Shown: positions 44,397-57,100 of the stretch, piece after piece | How the letters are laid out: each line of letters starts with the position of its first letter | Position numbering within the stretch: position 1 is the first letter of the stretch | DNA from: Rhizoclosmatium globosum | Lineage: Eukaryota; Chytridiomycota; Chytridiomycetes; Chytridiales; Chytriomycetaceae | Reading direction: 5' to 3' | Assembly: GCA_002104985.1 (NCBI GenBank) | Contig: MCGO01000045.1 | Coordinates: 277,176 to 341,175, forward strand | Length of the DNA stretch: 64,000 nt | Made by a program: the position numbers and the translations under genes | The notes under the pieces: model-generated | What the model was told of the DNA's origin: nothing | Database searches by the model: none | The model's input: the letters and a program-made list of their open reading frames with translations, nothing else

Positions 44397-45680
44397 GTGC
44401 GCTTGGGCTGTTTGGAAACATTTCGCGCGTCTGCAGCAAATCCAAATGCAGCTTTTACTCAACATACAAAAAAAGTCTGTAAGCCAACATGCGGAAACGC
44501 TGTTCGGCGAGGCTTTCTGGACGGCCAGCTAATGGCGGCAGTAAATGTCTTTATAGACTATGCTGAAGCTGTTGGCTGCACCAACCTGTTGGACGTGAGT
44601 CTCGGAGTATCCAAACAATACACGGCAGCTACAACCATCCAGTCTCAGGCACCCCCCCTTTCTGAGGGGCTGCGTATTCTTGGACACATGGATCCAGCGC
44701 CAATGGTTGCTGACCAGGCGCGTTCAACAAAAGTGTTGTTCAATGGCCAAATGGAAACCTTCTGTGTAGTATCTGGTGGTTTGTTTATCGCGAAGCCCGA
44801 ACCTGTGTTTGTTGCAGTCGATTTAAATATTGTACTGGGAGTTGGAAGCTTCCGAGTTTGCCATCCAGTTACTACAGATGCTCCCTGGCAGCGGCGACCT
44901 GAATTTCAAAGATTTGATGCTCTTGTCCTTAAGCGCTTCAAAAGTCCCCAAGAAGTCAGCACCCCTTCAGCAATAACTGATTGTATTCGAGGACGTCAGG
45001 AATAAAATGTCAGGCATATGCTGCGTATTTATTTGGGTTGTGGGCAGAGAACAAAGCAGTTTCTGATGAATGTACAGTGGTTCCTTGTTTAATGAAATTT
45101 AACTTTGAGTCAATAGTAATTGCCCAAAGGCTGAAAATTGAATTCTTGCCCATGATTGGATTTCTACCATTTGCTTCAAGAACAAATGATCTTGGTGGTT
45201 ATGCAACACTGGAACCTGCATTTCCCACAGACCAGGAATTCTTGAAATTTGTCAACAATGACTGCAGTGAAGTTCAAAATGATGTTTCTTTTGAAAATGT
45301 TATGAACATCCTACGTGGTTTTATGCATTATACATTCTTGGCTTCTGGATGCAAATACGTTGTGTGTGATCTCCAGGGTGAGTGGGTTTCTCTTTCATTC
45401 CAGCAAAAACTCACAAAAATATTCAGGTGTTGTTCTAAATTCAGTTAATAATATCTCCATTGTAAGCTTGACTGACGTTCAGTTTGTTACATCAAGTAAA
45501 ACAAAAGCTGTTGAAGATTTGTAAGTTTTCTTTCTTCCATGTTCTTATTTAATACTTTGTAGCTACTTTGGTGACGGGAATTGTTCCTTTGGTTTTAAAA
45601 GATTTCCTAGAGTTCATAAGTGCAGTTTTATTTGTCAGAAGATGGGATATTTACCTTTGAATAAAAACATTGATTTTTAA
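44397..45680 (+). CDS. alpha-kinase domain protein
   Basis: An atypical (MHCK/eEF2K-type, PF02816) protein kinase. The N-terminal region (NPNAAFTQHTKKVCKPTCGN, NVFIDYAEAVGCTNLLDVSL) is of unknown function and is shared with the fragment at 38.3 kb. The kinase core follows: LNIVLGVGSFRVCHP, FDALVLKRFKS (nucleotide-binding Lys), KCQAYAAYLFGLWAENKA, RGFMHYTFLASGCKYVVCDL then QG, and the final exon YFGDGNCSFGFKRF with VHKCSFICQKMG, which matches the glycine-rich GDGN and zinc-binding H...C...C end of alpha-kinases. Introns at 45379-45427 and 45525-45564 are clear. A junction near 44944-44999 is either a 56-base intron with a weak donor or a frame break. The true start is uncertain; the frame is open upstream of 44397. 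It ends at 45680. Confidence 0.8.
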
Positions 45681-45982
45681 CGATCACATTCGTAAACAGC
45701 TGGCTGCAAATATATTGTCTCTTCATTTTTTATTTGTTTTTTGTGTCCTTTTTCAATCTCTTTTTCTTTTCTTTGTCTTTATTAACTCAACACCACACTA
45801 GTTTGTCAACAATAAAGCTTGTAAAATCATTGCAATTAATTGCTCCATCTTATGCCAAAAACGCCAAGTATTTATGGGAAAGGGTGATGGCAACTTCAGC
45901 AGTTTTGAGAGGATTACAGACAACAGGGGCATTCAATACAGTCGAAGGGTCTTTTCATCAGAATGTACTTTATCACAATAGA
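45681..45982. other. spacer between alpha-kinase and satellite
   Basis: A T-rich tract (about 45715-45785) is followed by a stretch with some coding character (KNAKYLWERVMATSAVLRGL, QTTGAFNTVEGSFHQNVLYH) that runs directly into the satellite. I do not recognise it. It may be the remnant of the sequence from which the repeat was founded. Confidence 0.35.
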
Positions 45983-46047
45983 CACAGGATTCCTGTGTGC
46001 AAAAGATGGAGTGTTTTCCCTTGTGTTGGGCCAAGACGCAGGGGGGT

Positions 46048-46072
46048 GTGCAACACATTCCGGCTGTTGCAC
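46048..46072. repeat. inverted repeat inside each satellite unit (first copy)
   Basis: GTGCAACA, a 9-base spacer (CATTCCGGC), then TGTTGCAC: perfect 8-base arms. The same 25 bases recur in almost every unit of the array, with only a rare spacer deletion near 63870. It could form a hairpin or be a dyad-symmetric protein site. Confidence 0.85.
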
Positions 46073-46479
46073 TTTCAACCTAATTGTCCTGTTTGAACTT
46101 GCAAATCAGCTTGTTTCTGGTTCACAGGACTGTGTGCAAAAGATGGAGTGTTTTCCCTTGTGTTGGGCCAAGACGCAGGGGGGTGTGCAACACATTCCGG
46201 CTGTTGCACTTTCAACCTAATTGTCCTGTTTGAACTTGCAAATCAGCTTGTTTCTGGTTCACAGGACTGTGTGCAAAAGATGGAGTGTTTTCCCTTGTGT
46301 TGGGCCAAGACGCAGGGGGGTGTGCAACACATTCCGGCTGTTGCACTTTCAACCTAATTGTCCTGTTTGAACTTGCAAATCAGCTTGTTTCTGGTTCACA
46401 GGACTGTGTGCAAAAGATGGAGTGTTTTCCCTTGTGTTGGGCCAAGACGCAGGGGGTGTGCAACACATTCCGGCTGTTG

Positions 46480-48112
46480 CACTTTCAGCCTTATTGTCCT
46501 GTTTGAACTTGGAAATCAGCTTGTTTCTGGTTCACAGGACTGTGTGCAAAAGATGGAGTGTTTTCCCTTGTGTTGGGCCAAGACGCAGGGGGTGTGCAAC
46601 ACATTCCGGCTGTTGCACTTTCAACCTAATTGTCCTGTTTGAACTTGCAAATCAGCTTGTTTCTGGTTCACAGGACTGTGTGCAAAAGATGGAGTGTTTT
46701 TGATTGTGTTGGGCCAAGACGCAGGGGGTGTGCAACACATTCCGGCTGTTGCACTTTCAGCCTTATTGTCCTGTTTGAACTTGCAAATCAGCTTGCTTCT
46801 GGTTCACAGGACTGTGTGCAAAAGACGGAGTGATTTTGATTGTGTTGGGCCAAGACGCAGGGGGTGTGCAACACATTCCGGCTGTTGCACTTTCAACCTA
46901 ATTGTCCTGTTTGAACTTGCAAATCAGCTTGTTTCTGGTTCACAGGACTGTGTGCAAAAGATGGAGTGTTTTTGATTGTGTTGGGCCAAGACGCAGGGGG
47001 TGTGCAACACATTCCGGCTGTTGCACTTTCAGCCTTATTGTCCTGTTTGAACTTGCAAATCAGCTTGTTTCTGGTTCACAGGACTGTGTGCAAAAGATGG
47101 AGTGTTTTTGATTGTGTTGGGCCAAGACGCAGGGGGTGTGCAACACATTCCGGCTGTTGCACTTTCAGCCTTATTGTCCTGTTTGAACTTGCAAATCAGC
47201 TTGCTTCTGGTTCACAGGACTGTGTGCAAAAGACGGAGTGATTTTGATTGTGTTGGGCCAAGACGCAGGGGGTGTGCAACACATTCCGGCTGTTGCACTT
47301 TCAGCCTTATTGTCCTGTTTGAACTTGGAAATCAGCTTGTTTCTGGTTCACAGGACTGTGTGCAAAAGATGGAGTGTTTTCCCTTGTGTTGGGCCAAGAC
47401 GCAGGGGGTGTGCAACACATTCCGGCTGTTGCACTTTCAACCTAATTGTCCTGTTTGAACTTGCAAATCAGCTTGTTTCTGGTTCACAGGACTGTGTGCA
47501 AAAGATGGAGTGTTTTTGATTGTGTTGGGCCAAGACGCAGGGGGTGTGCAACACATTCCGGCTGTTGCACTTTCAGCCTTATTGTCCTGTTTGAACTTGC
47601 AAATCAGCTTGCTTCTGGTTCACAGGACTGTGTGCAAAAGACGGAGTGATTTTGATTGTGTTGGGCCAAGACGCAGGGGGTGTGCAACACATTCCGGCTG
47701 TTGCACTTTCAACCTAATTGTCCTGTTTGAACTTGCAAATCAGCTTGTTTCTGGTTCACAGGACTGTGTGCAAAAGATGGAGTGTTTTTGATTGTGTTGG
47801 GCCAAGACGCAGGGGGTGTGCAACACATTCCGGCTGTTGCACTTTCAGCCTTATTGTCCTGTTTGAACTTGCAAATCAGCTTGTTTCTGGTTCACAGGAC
47901 TGTGTGCAAAAGATGGAGTGTTTTTGATTGTGTTGGGCCAAGACGCAGGGGGTGTGCAACACATTCCGGCTGTTGCACTTTCAGCCTTATTGTCCTGTTT
48001 GAACTTGCAAATCAGCTTGCTTCTGGTTCACAGGACTGTGTGCAAAAGACGGAGTGATTTTGATTGTGTTGGGCCAAGACGCAGGGGGTGTGCAACACAT
48101 TCCGGCTGTTGC
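46480..48112 (+). repeat. higher-order repeat: two 816-bp six-unit blocks
   Basis: Diagnostic variants recur with exact spacing. GACGGAGTGATT occurs at about 46824, 47232, 47640 and 48048, every 408 bases or three units. The GAACTTGGAAATC variant recurs every 816 bases, or six units, near 46508, 47324 and 48140. Translated stretches of about 280 to 360 bases are identical or nearly so at an 816-base offset. This is nested 3-mer/6-mer homogenisation. Confidence 0.85.
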
Positions 48113-51100
48113 ACTTTCAGCCTTATTGTCCTGTTTGAACTTGGAAATCAGCTTGTTTCTGGTTCACAGGACTGTGTGCAAAAGATGGAGTGTTTTCCCT
48201 TGTGTTGGGCCAAGACGCAGGGGGTGTGCAACACATTCCGGCTGTTGCACTTTCAGCCTAATTGTCCTGTTTGAACTTGCAAATCAGCTTGTTTCTGGTT
48301 CACAGGACTGTGTGCAAAAGATGGAGTGTTTTTGATTGTGTTGGGCCAAGACGCAGGGGGTGTGCAACACATTCCGGCTGTTGCACTTTCAGCCTAATTG
48401 TCCTGTTTGAACTTGCAAATCAGCTTGTTTCTGGTTCACAGGACTGTGTGCAAAAGATGGAGTGTTTTGATTGTGTTGGGCCAAGACGCAGGGGGTGTGC
48501 AACACATTCCGGCTGTTGCACTTTCAGCCTAATTGTCCTGTTTGAACTTGCAAATCAGCTTGTTTCTGGTTCACAGGACTGTGTGCAAAAGATGGAGTGT
48601 TTTTGATTGTGTTGGGCCAAGACGCAGGGGGTGTGCAACACATTCCGGCTGTTGCACTTTCAGCCTATTGTCCTGTTTGAACTTGCAAATCAGCTTGTTT
48701 CTGGTTCACAGGACTGTGTGCAAAAGATGGAGTGTTTTTGATTGTGTTGGGCCAAGACGCAGGGGGTGTGCAACACATTCCGGCTGTTGCACTTTCAGCC
48801 TTATTGTCCTGTTTGAACTTGCAAATCAGCTTGCTTCTGGTTCACAGGACTGTGTGCAAAAGATGGAGTGTTTTGATTGTGTTGGGCCAAGACGCAGGGG
48901 GTGTGCAACACATTCCGGCTGTTGCACTTTCAGCCAATTGTCCTGTTTGAACTTGCAAATCAGCTTGCTTCTGGTTCACAGGACTGTGTGCAAAAGATGG
49001 AGTGTTTTCCCTTGTGTTGGGCCAAGACGCAGGGGGTGTGCAACACATTCCGGCTGTTGCACTTTCACCTAATTGTCCTGTTTGAACTTGCAAATCAGCT
49101 TGTTCTGGTTCACAGGACTGTGTGCAAAAGATGGAGTGTTTTCCCTTGTGTTGGGCCAAGACGCAGGGGGTGTGCAACACATTCCGGCTGTTGCACTTTC
49201 AACCTAATTGTCCTGTTTGAACTTGCAAATCAGCTTGTTTCTGGTTCACAGGACTGTGTGCAAAAGATGGAGTGTTTTCCTTGTGTTGGGCCAAGACGCA
49301 GGGGGTGTGCAACACATTCCGGCTGTTGCACTTTCACCTATTGTCCTGTTTGAACTTGCAAATCAGCTTGTTTCTGGTTCACAGGACTGTGTGCAAAAGA
49401 TGGAGTGTTTTTGATTGTGTTGGGCCAAGACGCAGGGGGTGTGCAACACATTCCGGCTGTTGCACTTTCAGCCTAATTGTCCTGTTTGAACTTGCAAATC
49501 AGCTTGCTTCTGGTTCACAGGACTGTGTGCAAAAGATGGAGTGTTTTCCCTTGTGTTGGGCCAAGACGCAGGGGGTGTGCAACACATTCCGGCTGTTGCA
49601 CTTTCAACCTAATTGTCCTGTTTGAACTTGCAAATCAGCTTGCTTCTGGTTCACAGGACTGTGTGCAAAAGATGGAGTGTTTTGATTGTGTTGGGCCAAG
49701 ACGCAGGGGGTGTGCAACACATTCCGGCTGTTGCACTTTCAGCCTAATTGTCCTGTTTGAACTTGCAAATCAGCTTGCTTCTGGTTCACAGGACTGTGTG
49801 CAAAAGATGGAGTGTTTTCCCTTGTGTTGGGCCAAGACGCAGGGGGTGTGCAACACATTCCGGCTGTTGCACTTTCAACCTAATTGTCCTGTTTGAACTT
49901 GCAAATCAGCTTGCTTCTGGTTCACAGGACTGTGTGCAAAAGATGGAGTGTTTTCCCTTGTGTTGGGCCAAGACGCAGGGGGTGTGCAACACATTCCGGC
50001 TGTTGCACTTTCACCTAATTGTCCTGTTTGAACTTGCAAATCAGCTTGTTTCTGGTTCACAGGACTGTGTGCAAAAGATGGAGTGTTTTCCTTGTGTTGG
50101 GCCAAGACGCAGGGGGTGTGCAACACATTCCGGCTGTTGCACTTTCAGCCTAATTGTCCTGTTTGAACTTGCAAATCAGCTTGTTTCTGGTTCACAGGAC
50201 TGTGTGCAAAAGATGGAGTGTTTTCCCTTGTGTTGGGCCAAGACGCAGGGGGTGTGCAACACATTCCGGCTGTTGCACTTTCACCTAATTGTCCTGTTTG
50301 AACTTGCAAATCAGCTTGTTTCTGGTTCACAGGACTGTGTGCAAAAGATGGAGTGTTTTTGATTGTGTTGGGCCAAGACGCAGGGGGTGTGCAACACATT
50401 CCGGCTGTTGCACTTTCAGCCTAATTGTCCTGTTTGAACTTGCAAATCAGCTTGTTCTGGTTCACAGGACTGTGTGCAAAAGATGGAGTGTTTTGATTGT
50501 GTTGGGCCAAGACGCAGGGGGTGTGCAACACATTCCGGCTGTTGCACTTTCACCTAATTGTCCTGTTTGAACTTGCAAATCAGCTTGTTTCTGGTTCACA
50601 GGACTGTGTGCAAAAGATGGAGTGTTTTTGATTGTGTTGGGCCAAGACGCAGGGGGTGTGCAACACATTCCGGCTGTTGCACTTTCAGCCTAATTGTCCT
50701 GTTTGAACTTGCAAATCAGCTTGTTTCTGGTTCACAGGACTGTGTGCAAAAGATGGAGTGTTTTATTGTGTTGGGCCAAGACGCAGGGGGTGTGCAACAC
50801 ATTCCGGCTGTTGCACTTTCAGCCTAATTGTCCTGTTTGAACTTGCAAATCAGCTTGCTTCTGGTTCACAGGACTGTGTGCAAAAGATGGAGTGTTTTGA
50901 TTGTGTTGGGCCAAGACGCAGGGGGTGTGCAACACATTCCGGCTGTTGCACTTTCAGCCTAATTGTCCTGTTTGAACTTGCAAATCAGCTTGCTTCTGGT
51001 TCACAGGACTGTGTGCAAAAGATGGAGTGTTTTCCTTGTGTTGGGCCAAGACGCAGGGGGTGTGCAACACATTCCGGCTGTTGCACTTTCACCTAATTGT

Positions 51101-54100
51101 CCTGTTTGAACTTGCAAATCAGCTTGCTTCTGGTTCACAGGACTGTGTGCAAAAGATGGAGTGTTTTCCCTTGTGTTGGGCCAAGACGCAGGGGGTGTGC
51201 AACACATTCCGGCTGTTGCACTTTCAACCTAATTGTCCTGTTTGAACTTGCAAATCAGCTTGTTTCTGGTTCACAGGACTGTGTGCAAAAGATGGAGTGT
51301 TTTGTTGTGTTGGGCCAAGACGCAGGGGGTGTGCAACACATTCCGGCTGTTGCACTTTCAGCCTAATTGTCCTGTTTGAACTTGCAAATCAGCTTGCTTC
51401 TGGTTCACAGGACTGTGTGCAAAAGATGGAGTGTTTTCCTTGTGTTGGGCCAAGACGCAGGGGGTGTGCAACACATTCCGGCTGTTGCACTTTCAGCCTA
51501 ATTGTCCTGTTTGAACTTGCAAATCAGCTTGTTTCTGGTTCACAGGACTGTGTGCAAAAGATGGAGTGTTTTCCCTTGTGTTGGGCCAAGACGCAGGGGG
51601 TGTGCAACACATTCCGGCTGTTGCACTTTCAACCTAATTGTCCTGTTTGAACTTGCAAATCAGCTTGTTTCTGGTTCACAGGACTGTGTGCAAAAGATGG
51701 AGTGTTTTGATTGTGTTGGGCCAAGACGCAGGGGGTGTGCAACACATTCCGGCTGTTGCACTTTCAGCCTAATTGTCCTGTTTGAACTTGCAAATCAGCT
51801 TGCTTCTGGTTCACAGGACTGTGTGCAAAAGATGGAGTGTTTTCCTTGTGTTGGGCCAAGACGCAGGGGGTGTGCAACACATTCCGGCTGTTGCACTTTC
51901 AACCTAATTGTCCTGTTTGAACTTGCAAATCAGCTTGTTTCTGGTTCACAGGACTGTGTGCAAAAGATGGAGTGTTTTTGATTGTGTTGGGCCAAGACGC
52001 AGGGGGTGTGCAACACATTCCGGCTGTTGCACTTTCAGCCTATTGTCCTGTTTGAACTTGCAAATCAGCTTGTTTCTGGTTCACAGGACTGTGTGCAAAA
52101 GATGGAGTGTTTTTGATTGTGTTGGGCCAAGACGCAGGGGGTGTGCAACACATTCCGGCTGTTGCACTTTCAGCCTAATTGTCCTGTTTGAACTTGCAAA
52201 TCAGCTTGCTTCTGGTTCACAGGACTGTGTGCAAAAGATGGAGTGTTTTCCTTGTGTTGGGCCAAGACGCAGGGGTGTGCAACACATTCCGGCTGTTGCA
52301 CTTTCAGCCTAATTGTCCTGTTTGAACTTGCAAATCAGCTTGTTTCTGGTTCACAGGACTGTGTGCAAAAGATGGAGTGTTTTCCCTTGTGTTGGGCCAA
52401 GACGCAGGGGGTGTGCAACACATTCCGGCTGTTGCACTTTCAACCTAATTGTCCTGTTTGAACTTGCAAATCAGCTTGTTTCTGGTTCACAGGACTGTGT
52501 GCAAAAGATGGAGTGTTTTCCTTGTGTTGGGCCAAGACGCAGGGGGTGTGCAACACATTCCGGCTGTTGCACTTTCAGCCTAATTGTCCTGTTTGAACTT
52601 GCAAATCAGCTTGTTTCTGGTTCACAGGACTGTGTGCAAAAGATGGAGTGTTTTCTTGTGTTGGGCCAAGACGCAGGGGGTGTGCAACACATTCCGGCTG
52701 TTGCACTTTCAGCCTAATTGTCCTGTTTGAACTTGCAAATCAGCTTGTTTCTGGTTCACAGGACTGTGTGCAAAAGATGGAGTGTTTTCCCTTGTGTTGG
52801 GCCAAGACGCAGGGGGTGTGCAACACATTCCGGCTGTTGCACTTTCACCTAATTGTCCTGTTTGAACTTGCAAATCAGCTTGTTCTGGTTCACAGGACTG
52901 TGTGCAAAAGATGGAGTGTTTTGATTGTGTTGGGCCAAGACGCAGGGGGTGTGCAACACATTCCGGCTGTTGCACTTTCAGCCTAATTGTCCTGTTTGAA
53001 CTTGCAAATCAGCTTGCTTCTGGTTCACAGGACTGTGTGCAAAAGATGGAGTGTTTTCCTTGTGTTGGGCCAAGACGCAGGGGGTGTGCAACACATTCCG
53101 GCTGTTGCACTTTCAGCCTAATTGTCCTGTTTGAACTTGCAAATCAGCTTGTTTCTGGTTCACAGGACTGTGTGCAAAAGATGGAGTGTTTTGATTGTGT
53201 TGGGCCAAGACGCAGGGGGTGTGCAACACATTCCGGCTGTTGCACTTTCAACCTAATTGTCCTGTTTGAACTTGCAAATCAGCTTGTTCTGGTTCACAGG
53301 ACTGTGTGCAAAAGATGGAGTGTTTTGATTGTGTTGGGCCAAGACGCAGGGGGTGTGCAACACATTCCGGCTGTTGCACTTTCAGCCTAATTGTCCTGTT
53401 TGAACTTGCAAATCAGCTTGCTTCTGGTTCACAGGACTGTGTGCAAAAGATGGAGTGTTTTCCCTTGTGTTGGGCCAAGACGCAGGGGGTGTGCAACACA
53501 TTCCGGCTGTTGCACTTTCAACCTAATTGTCCTGTTTGAACTTGCAAATCAGCTTGTTTCTGGTTCACAGGACTGTGTGCAAAAGATGGAGTGTTTTCCC
53601 TTGTGTTGGGCCAAGACGCAGGGGGTGTGCAACACATTCCGGCTGTTGCACTTTCAGCCTAATTGTCCTGTTTGAACTTGCAAATCAGCTTGTTTCTGGT
53701 TCACAGGACTGTGTGCAAAAGATGGAGTGTTTTCCTTGTGTTGGGCCAAGACGCAGGGGGTGTGCAACACATTCCGGCTGTTGCACTTTCAACCTAATTG
53801 TCCTGTTTGAACTTGCAAATCAGCTTGTTTCTGGTTCACAGGACTGTGTGCAAAAGATGGAGTGTTTTCCCTTGTGTTGGGCCAAGACGCAGGGGGTGTG
53901 CAACACATTCCGGCTGTTGCACTTTCAGCCTAATTGTCCTGTTTGAACTTGCAAATCAGCTTGTTTCTGGTTCACAGGACTGTGTGCAAAAGATGGAGTG
54001 TTTTCCCTTGTGTTGGGCCAAGACGCAGGGGGTGTGCAACACATTCCGGCTGTTGCACTTTCAGCCTAATTGTCCTGTTTGAACTTGCAAATCAGCTTGT

Positions 54101-57100
54101 TTCTGGTTCACAGGACTGTGTGCAAAAGATGGAGTGTTTTCCCTTGTGTTGGCCAAGACGCAGGGGGTGTGCAACACATTCCGGCTGTTGCACTTTCAGC
54201 CTAATTGTCCTGTTTGAACTTGCAAATCAGCTTGTTTCTGGTTCACAGGACTGTGTGCAAAAGATGGAGTGTTTTCCCTTGTGTTGGGCCAAGACGCAGG
54301 GGTGTGCAACACATTCCGGCTGTTGCACTTTCAGCCTAATTGTCCTGTTTGAACTTGCAAATCAGCTTGTTTCTGGTTCACAGGACTGTGTGCAAAAGAT
54401 GGAGTGTTTTCTTGTGTTGGGCCAAGACGCAGGGGGTGTGCAACACATTCCGGCTGTTGCACTTTCAGCCTAATTGTCCTGTTTGAATTGCAAATCAGCT
54501 TGTTCTGGTTCACAGGACTGTGTGCAAAAGATGGAGTGTTTTCCCTTGTGTTTGGCCAAGACGCAGGGGGTGTGCAACACATTCCGGCTGTTGCACTTTC
54601 AGCCTAATTGTCCTGTTTGAACTTGCAAATCAGCTTGTTCTGGTTCACAGGACTGTGTGCAAAAGATGGAGTGTTTTCCCTTGTGTTGGGCCAAGACGCA
54701 GGGGGTGTGCAACACATTCCGGCTGTTGCACTTTCAGCCTAATTGTCCTGTTTGAACTTGCAAATCAGCTTGTTTCTGGTTCACAGGACTGTGTGCAAAA
54801 GATGGAGTGTTTTCCCTTGTGTTGGGCCAAGACGCAGGGGGTGTGCAACACATTCCGGCTGTTGCACTTTCAGCCTAATTGTCCTGTTTGAACTTGCAAA
54901 TCAGCTTGTTTCTGGTTCACAGGACTGTGTGCAAAAGATGGAGTGTTTTCCCTTGTGTTGGGCCAAGACGCAGGGGGTGTGCAACACATTCCGGCTGTTG
55001 CACTTTCAGCCTAATTGTCCTGTTTGAACTTGCAAATCAGCTTGTTTCTGGTTCACAGGACTGTGTGCAAAAGATGGAGTGTTTTCCCTTGTGTTGGGCC
55101 AAGACGCAGGGGGTGTGCAACACATTCCGGCTGTTGCACTTTCAGCCTAATTGTCCTGTTTGAACTTGCAAATCAGCTTGTTTCTGGTTCACAGGACTGT
55201 GTGCAAAAGATGGAGTGTTTTCCTTGTGTTGGGCCAAGACGCAGGGGGTGTGCAACACATTCCGGCTGTTGCACTTTCAGCCTAATTGTCCTGTTTGAAC
55301 TTGCAAATCAGCTTGTTTCTGGTTCACAGGACTGTGTGCAAAAGATGGAGTGTTTTCCCTTGTGTTGGGCCAAGACGCAGGGGTGTGCAACACATTCCGG
55401 CTGTTGCACTTTCAGCCTAATTGTCCTGTTTGAAATTGCAAATCAGCTTGTTTCTGGTTCACAGGACTGTGTGCAAAAGATGGAGTGTTTTCCCTTGTGT
55501 TGGGCCAAGACGCAGGGGGTGTGCAACACATTCCGGCTGTTGCACTTTCAGCCTAATTGTCCTGTTTGAACTTGCAAATCAGCTTGTTTCTGGTTCACAG
55601 GACTGTGTGCAAAAGATGGAGTGTTTTGATTGTGTTGGGCCAAGACGCAGGGGGTGTGCAACACATTCCGGCTGTTGCACTTTCAGCCTAATTGTCCTGT
55701 TTGAAATTGCAAATCAGCTTGTTTCTGGTTCACAGGACTGTGTGCAAAAGATGGAGTGTTTTCCTTGTGTTGGGCCAAGACGCAGGGGGTGTGCAACACA
55801 TTCCGGCTGTTGCACTTTCAGCCTAATTGTCCTGTTTGAACTTGCAAATCAGCTTGTTTCTGGTTCACAGGACTGTGTGCAAAAGATGGAGTGTTTTCCC
55901 TTGTGTTGGGCCAAGACGCAGGGGGTGTGCAACACATTCCGGCTGTTGCACTTTCAGCCTAATTGTCCTGTTTGAACTTGCAAATCAGCTTGTTTCTGGT
56001 TCACAGGACTGTGTGCAAAAGATGGAGTGTTTTCCTTGTGTTGGGCCAAGACGCAGGGGGTGTGCAACACATTCCGGCTGTTGCACTTTCAGCCTAATTG
56101 TCCTGTTTGAACTTGCAAATCAGCTTGTTTCTGGTTCACAGGACTGTGTGCAAAAGATGGAGTGTTTTCCTTGTGTTGGCCAAGACGCAGGGGGTGTGCA
56201 ACACATTCCGGCTGTTGCACTTTCAGCCTAATTGTCCTGTTTGAACTTGCAAATCAGCTTGTTTCTGGTTCACAGGACTGTGTGCAAAAGATGGAGTGTT
56301 TTCCCTTGTGTTTGGCCAAGACGCAGGGGGTGTGCAACACATTCCGGCTGTTGCACTTTCAGCCTAATTGTCCTGTTTGAACTTGCAAATCAGCTTGTTT
56401 CTGGTTCACAGGACTGTGTGCAAAAGATGGAGTGTTTTCCTTGTGTTGGGCCAAGACGCAGGGGGTGTGCAACACATTCCGGCTGTTGCACTTTCAGCCT
56501 AATTGTCCTGTTTGAACTTGCAAATCAGCTTGTTTCTGGTTCACAGGACTGTGTGCAAAAGATGGAGTGTTTTCCTTGTGTTGGGCCAAGACGCAGGGGG
56601 TGTGCAACACATTCCGGCTGTTGCACTTTCAGCCTAATTGTCCTGTTTGAACTTGCAAATCAGCTTGTTTCTGGTTCACAGACTGTGTGCAAAAGATGGA
56701 GGTTTTTGATTGTGTTGGGCCAAGACGCAGGGGGTGTGCAACACATTCCGGCTGTTGCACTTTCAGCCTAATTGTCCTGTTTGAACTTGCAAATCAGCTT
56801 GTTTCTGGTTCACAGGACTGTGTGCAAAAGATGGAGTGTTTTCCCTTGTGTTGGGCCAAGACGCAGGGGGTGTGCAACACATTCCGGCTGTTGCACTTTC
56901 AGCCTAATTGTCCTGTTTGAACTTGCAAATCAGCTTGTTTCTGGTTCACAGGACTGTGTGCAAAAGATGGAGTGTTTTCCTTGTGTTGGGCCAAGACGCA
57001 GGGGGTGTGCAACACATTCCGGCTGTTGCACTTTCAGCCTAATTGTCCTGTTTGAACTTGCAAATCAGCTTGTTTCTGGTTCACAGGACTGTGTGCAAAA

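Noticed and set aside
45734..46096. Open frame of 120 codons entering the satellite
   Set aside because: It starts in a T-rich tract and ends inside the first repeat unit. No family recognised. Kept only as a note on the spacer.
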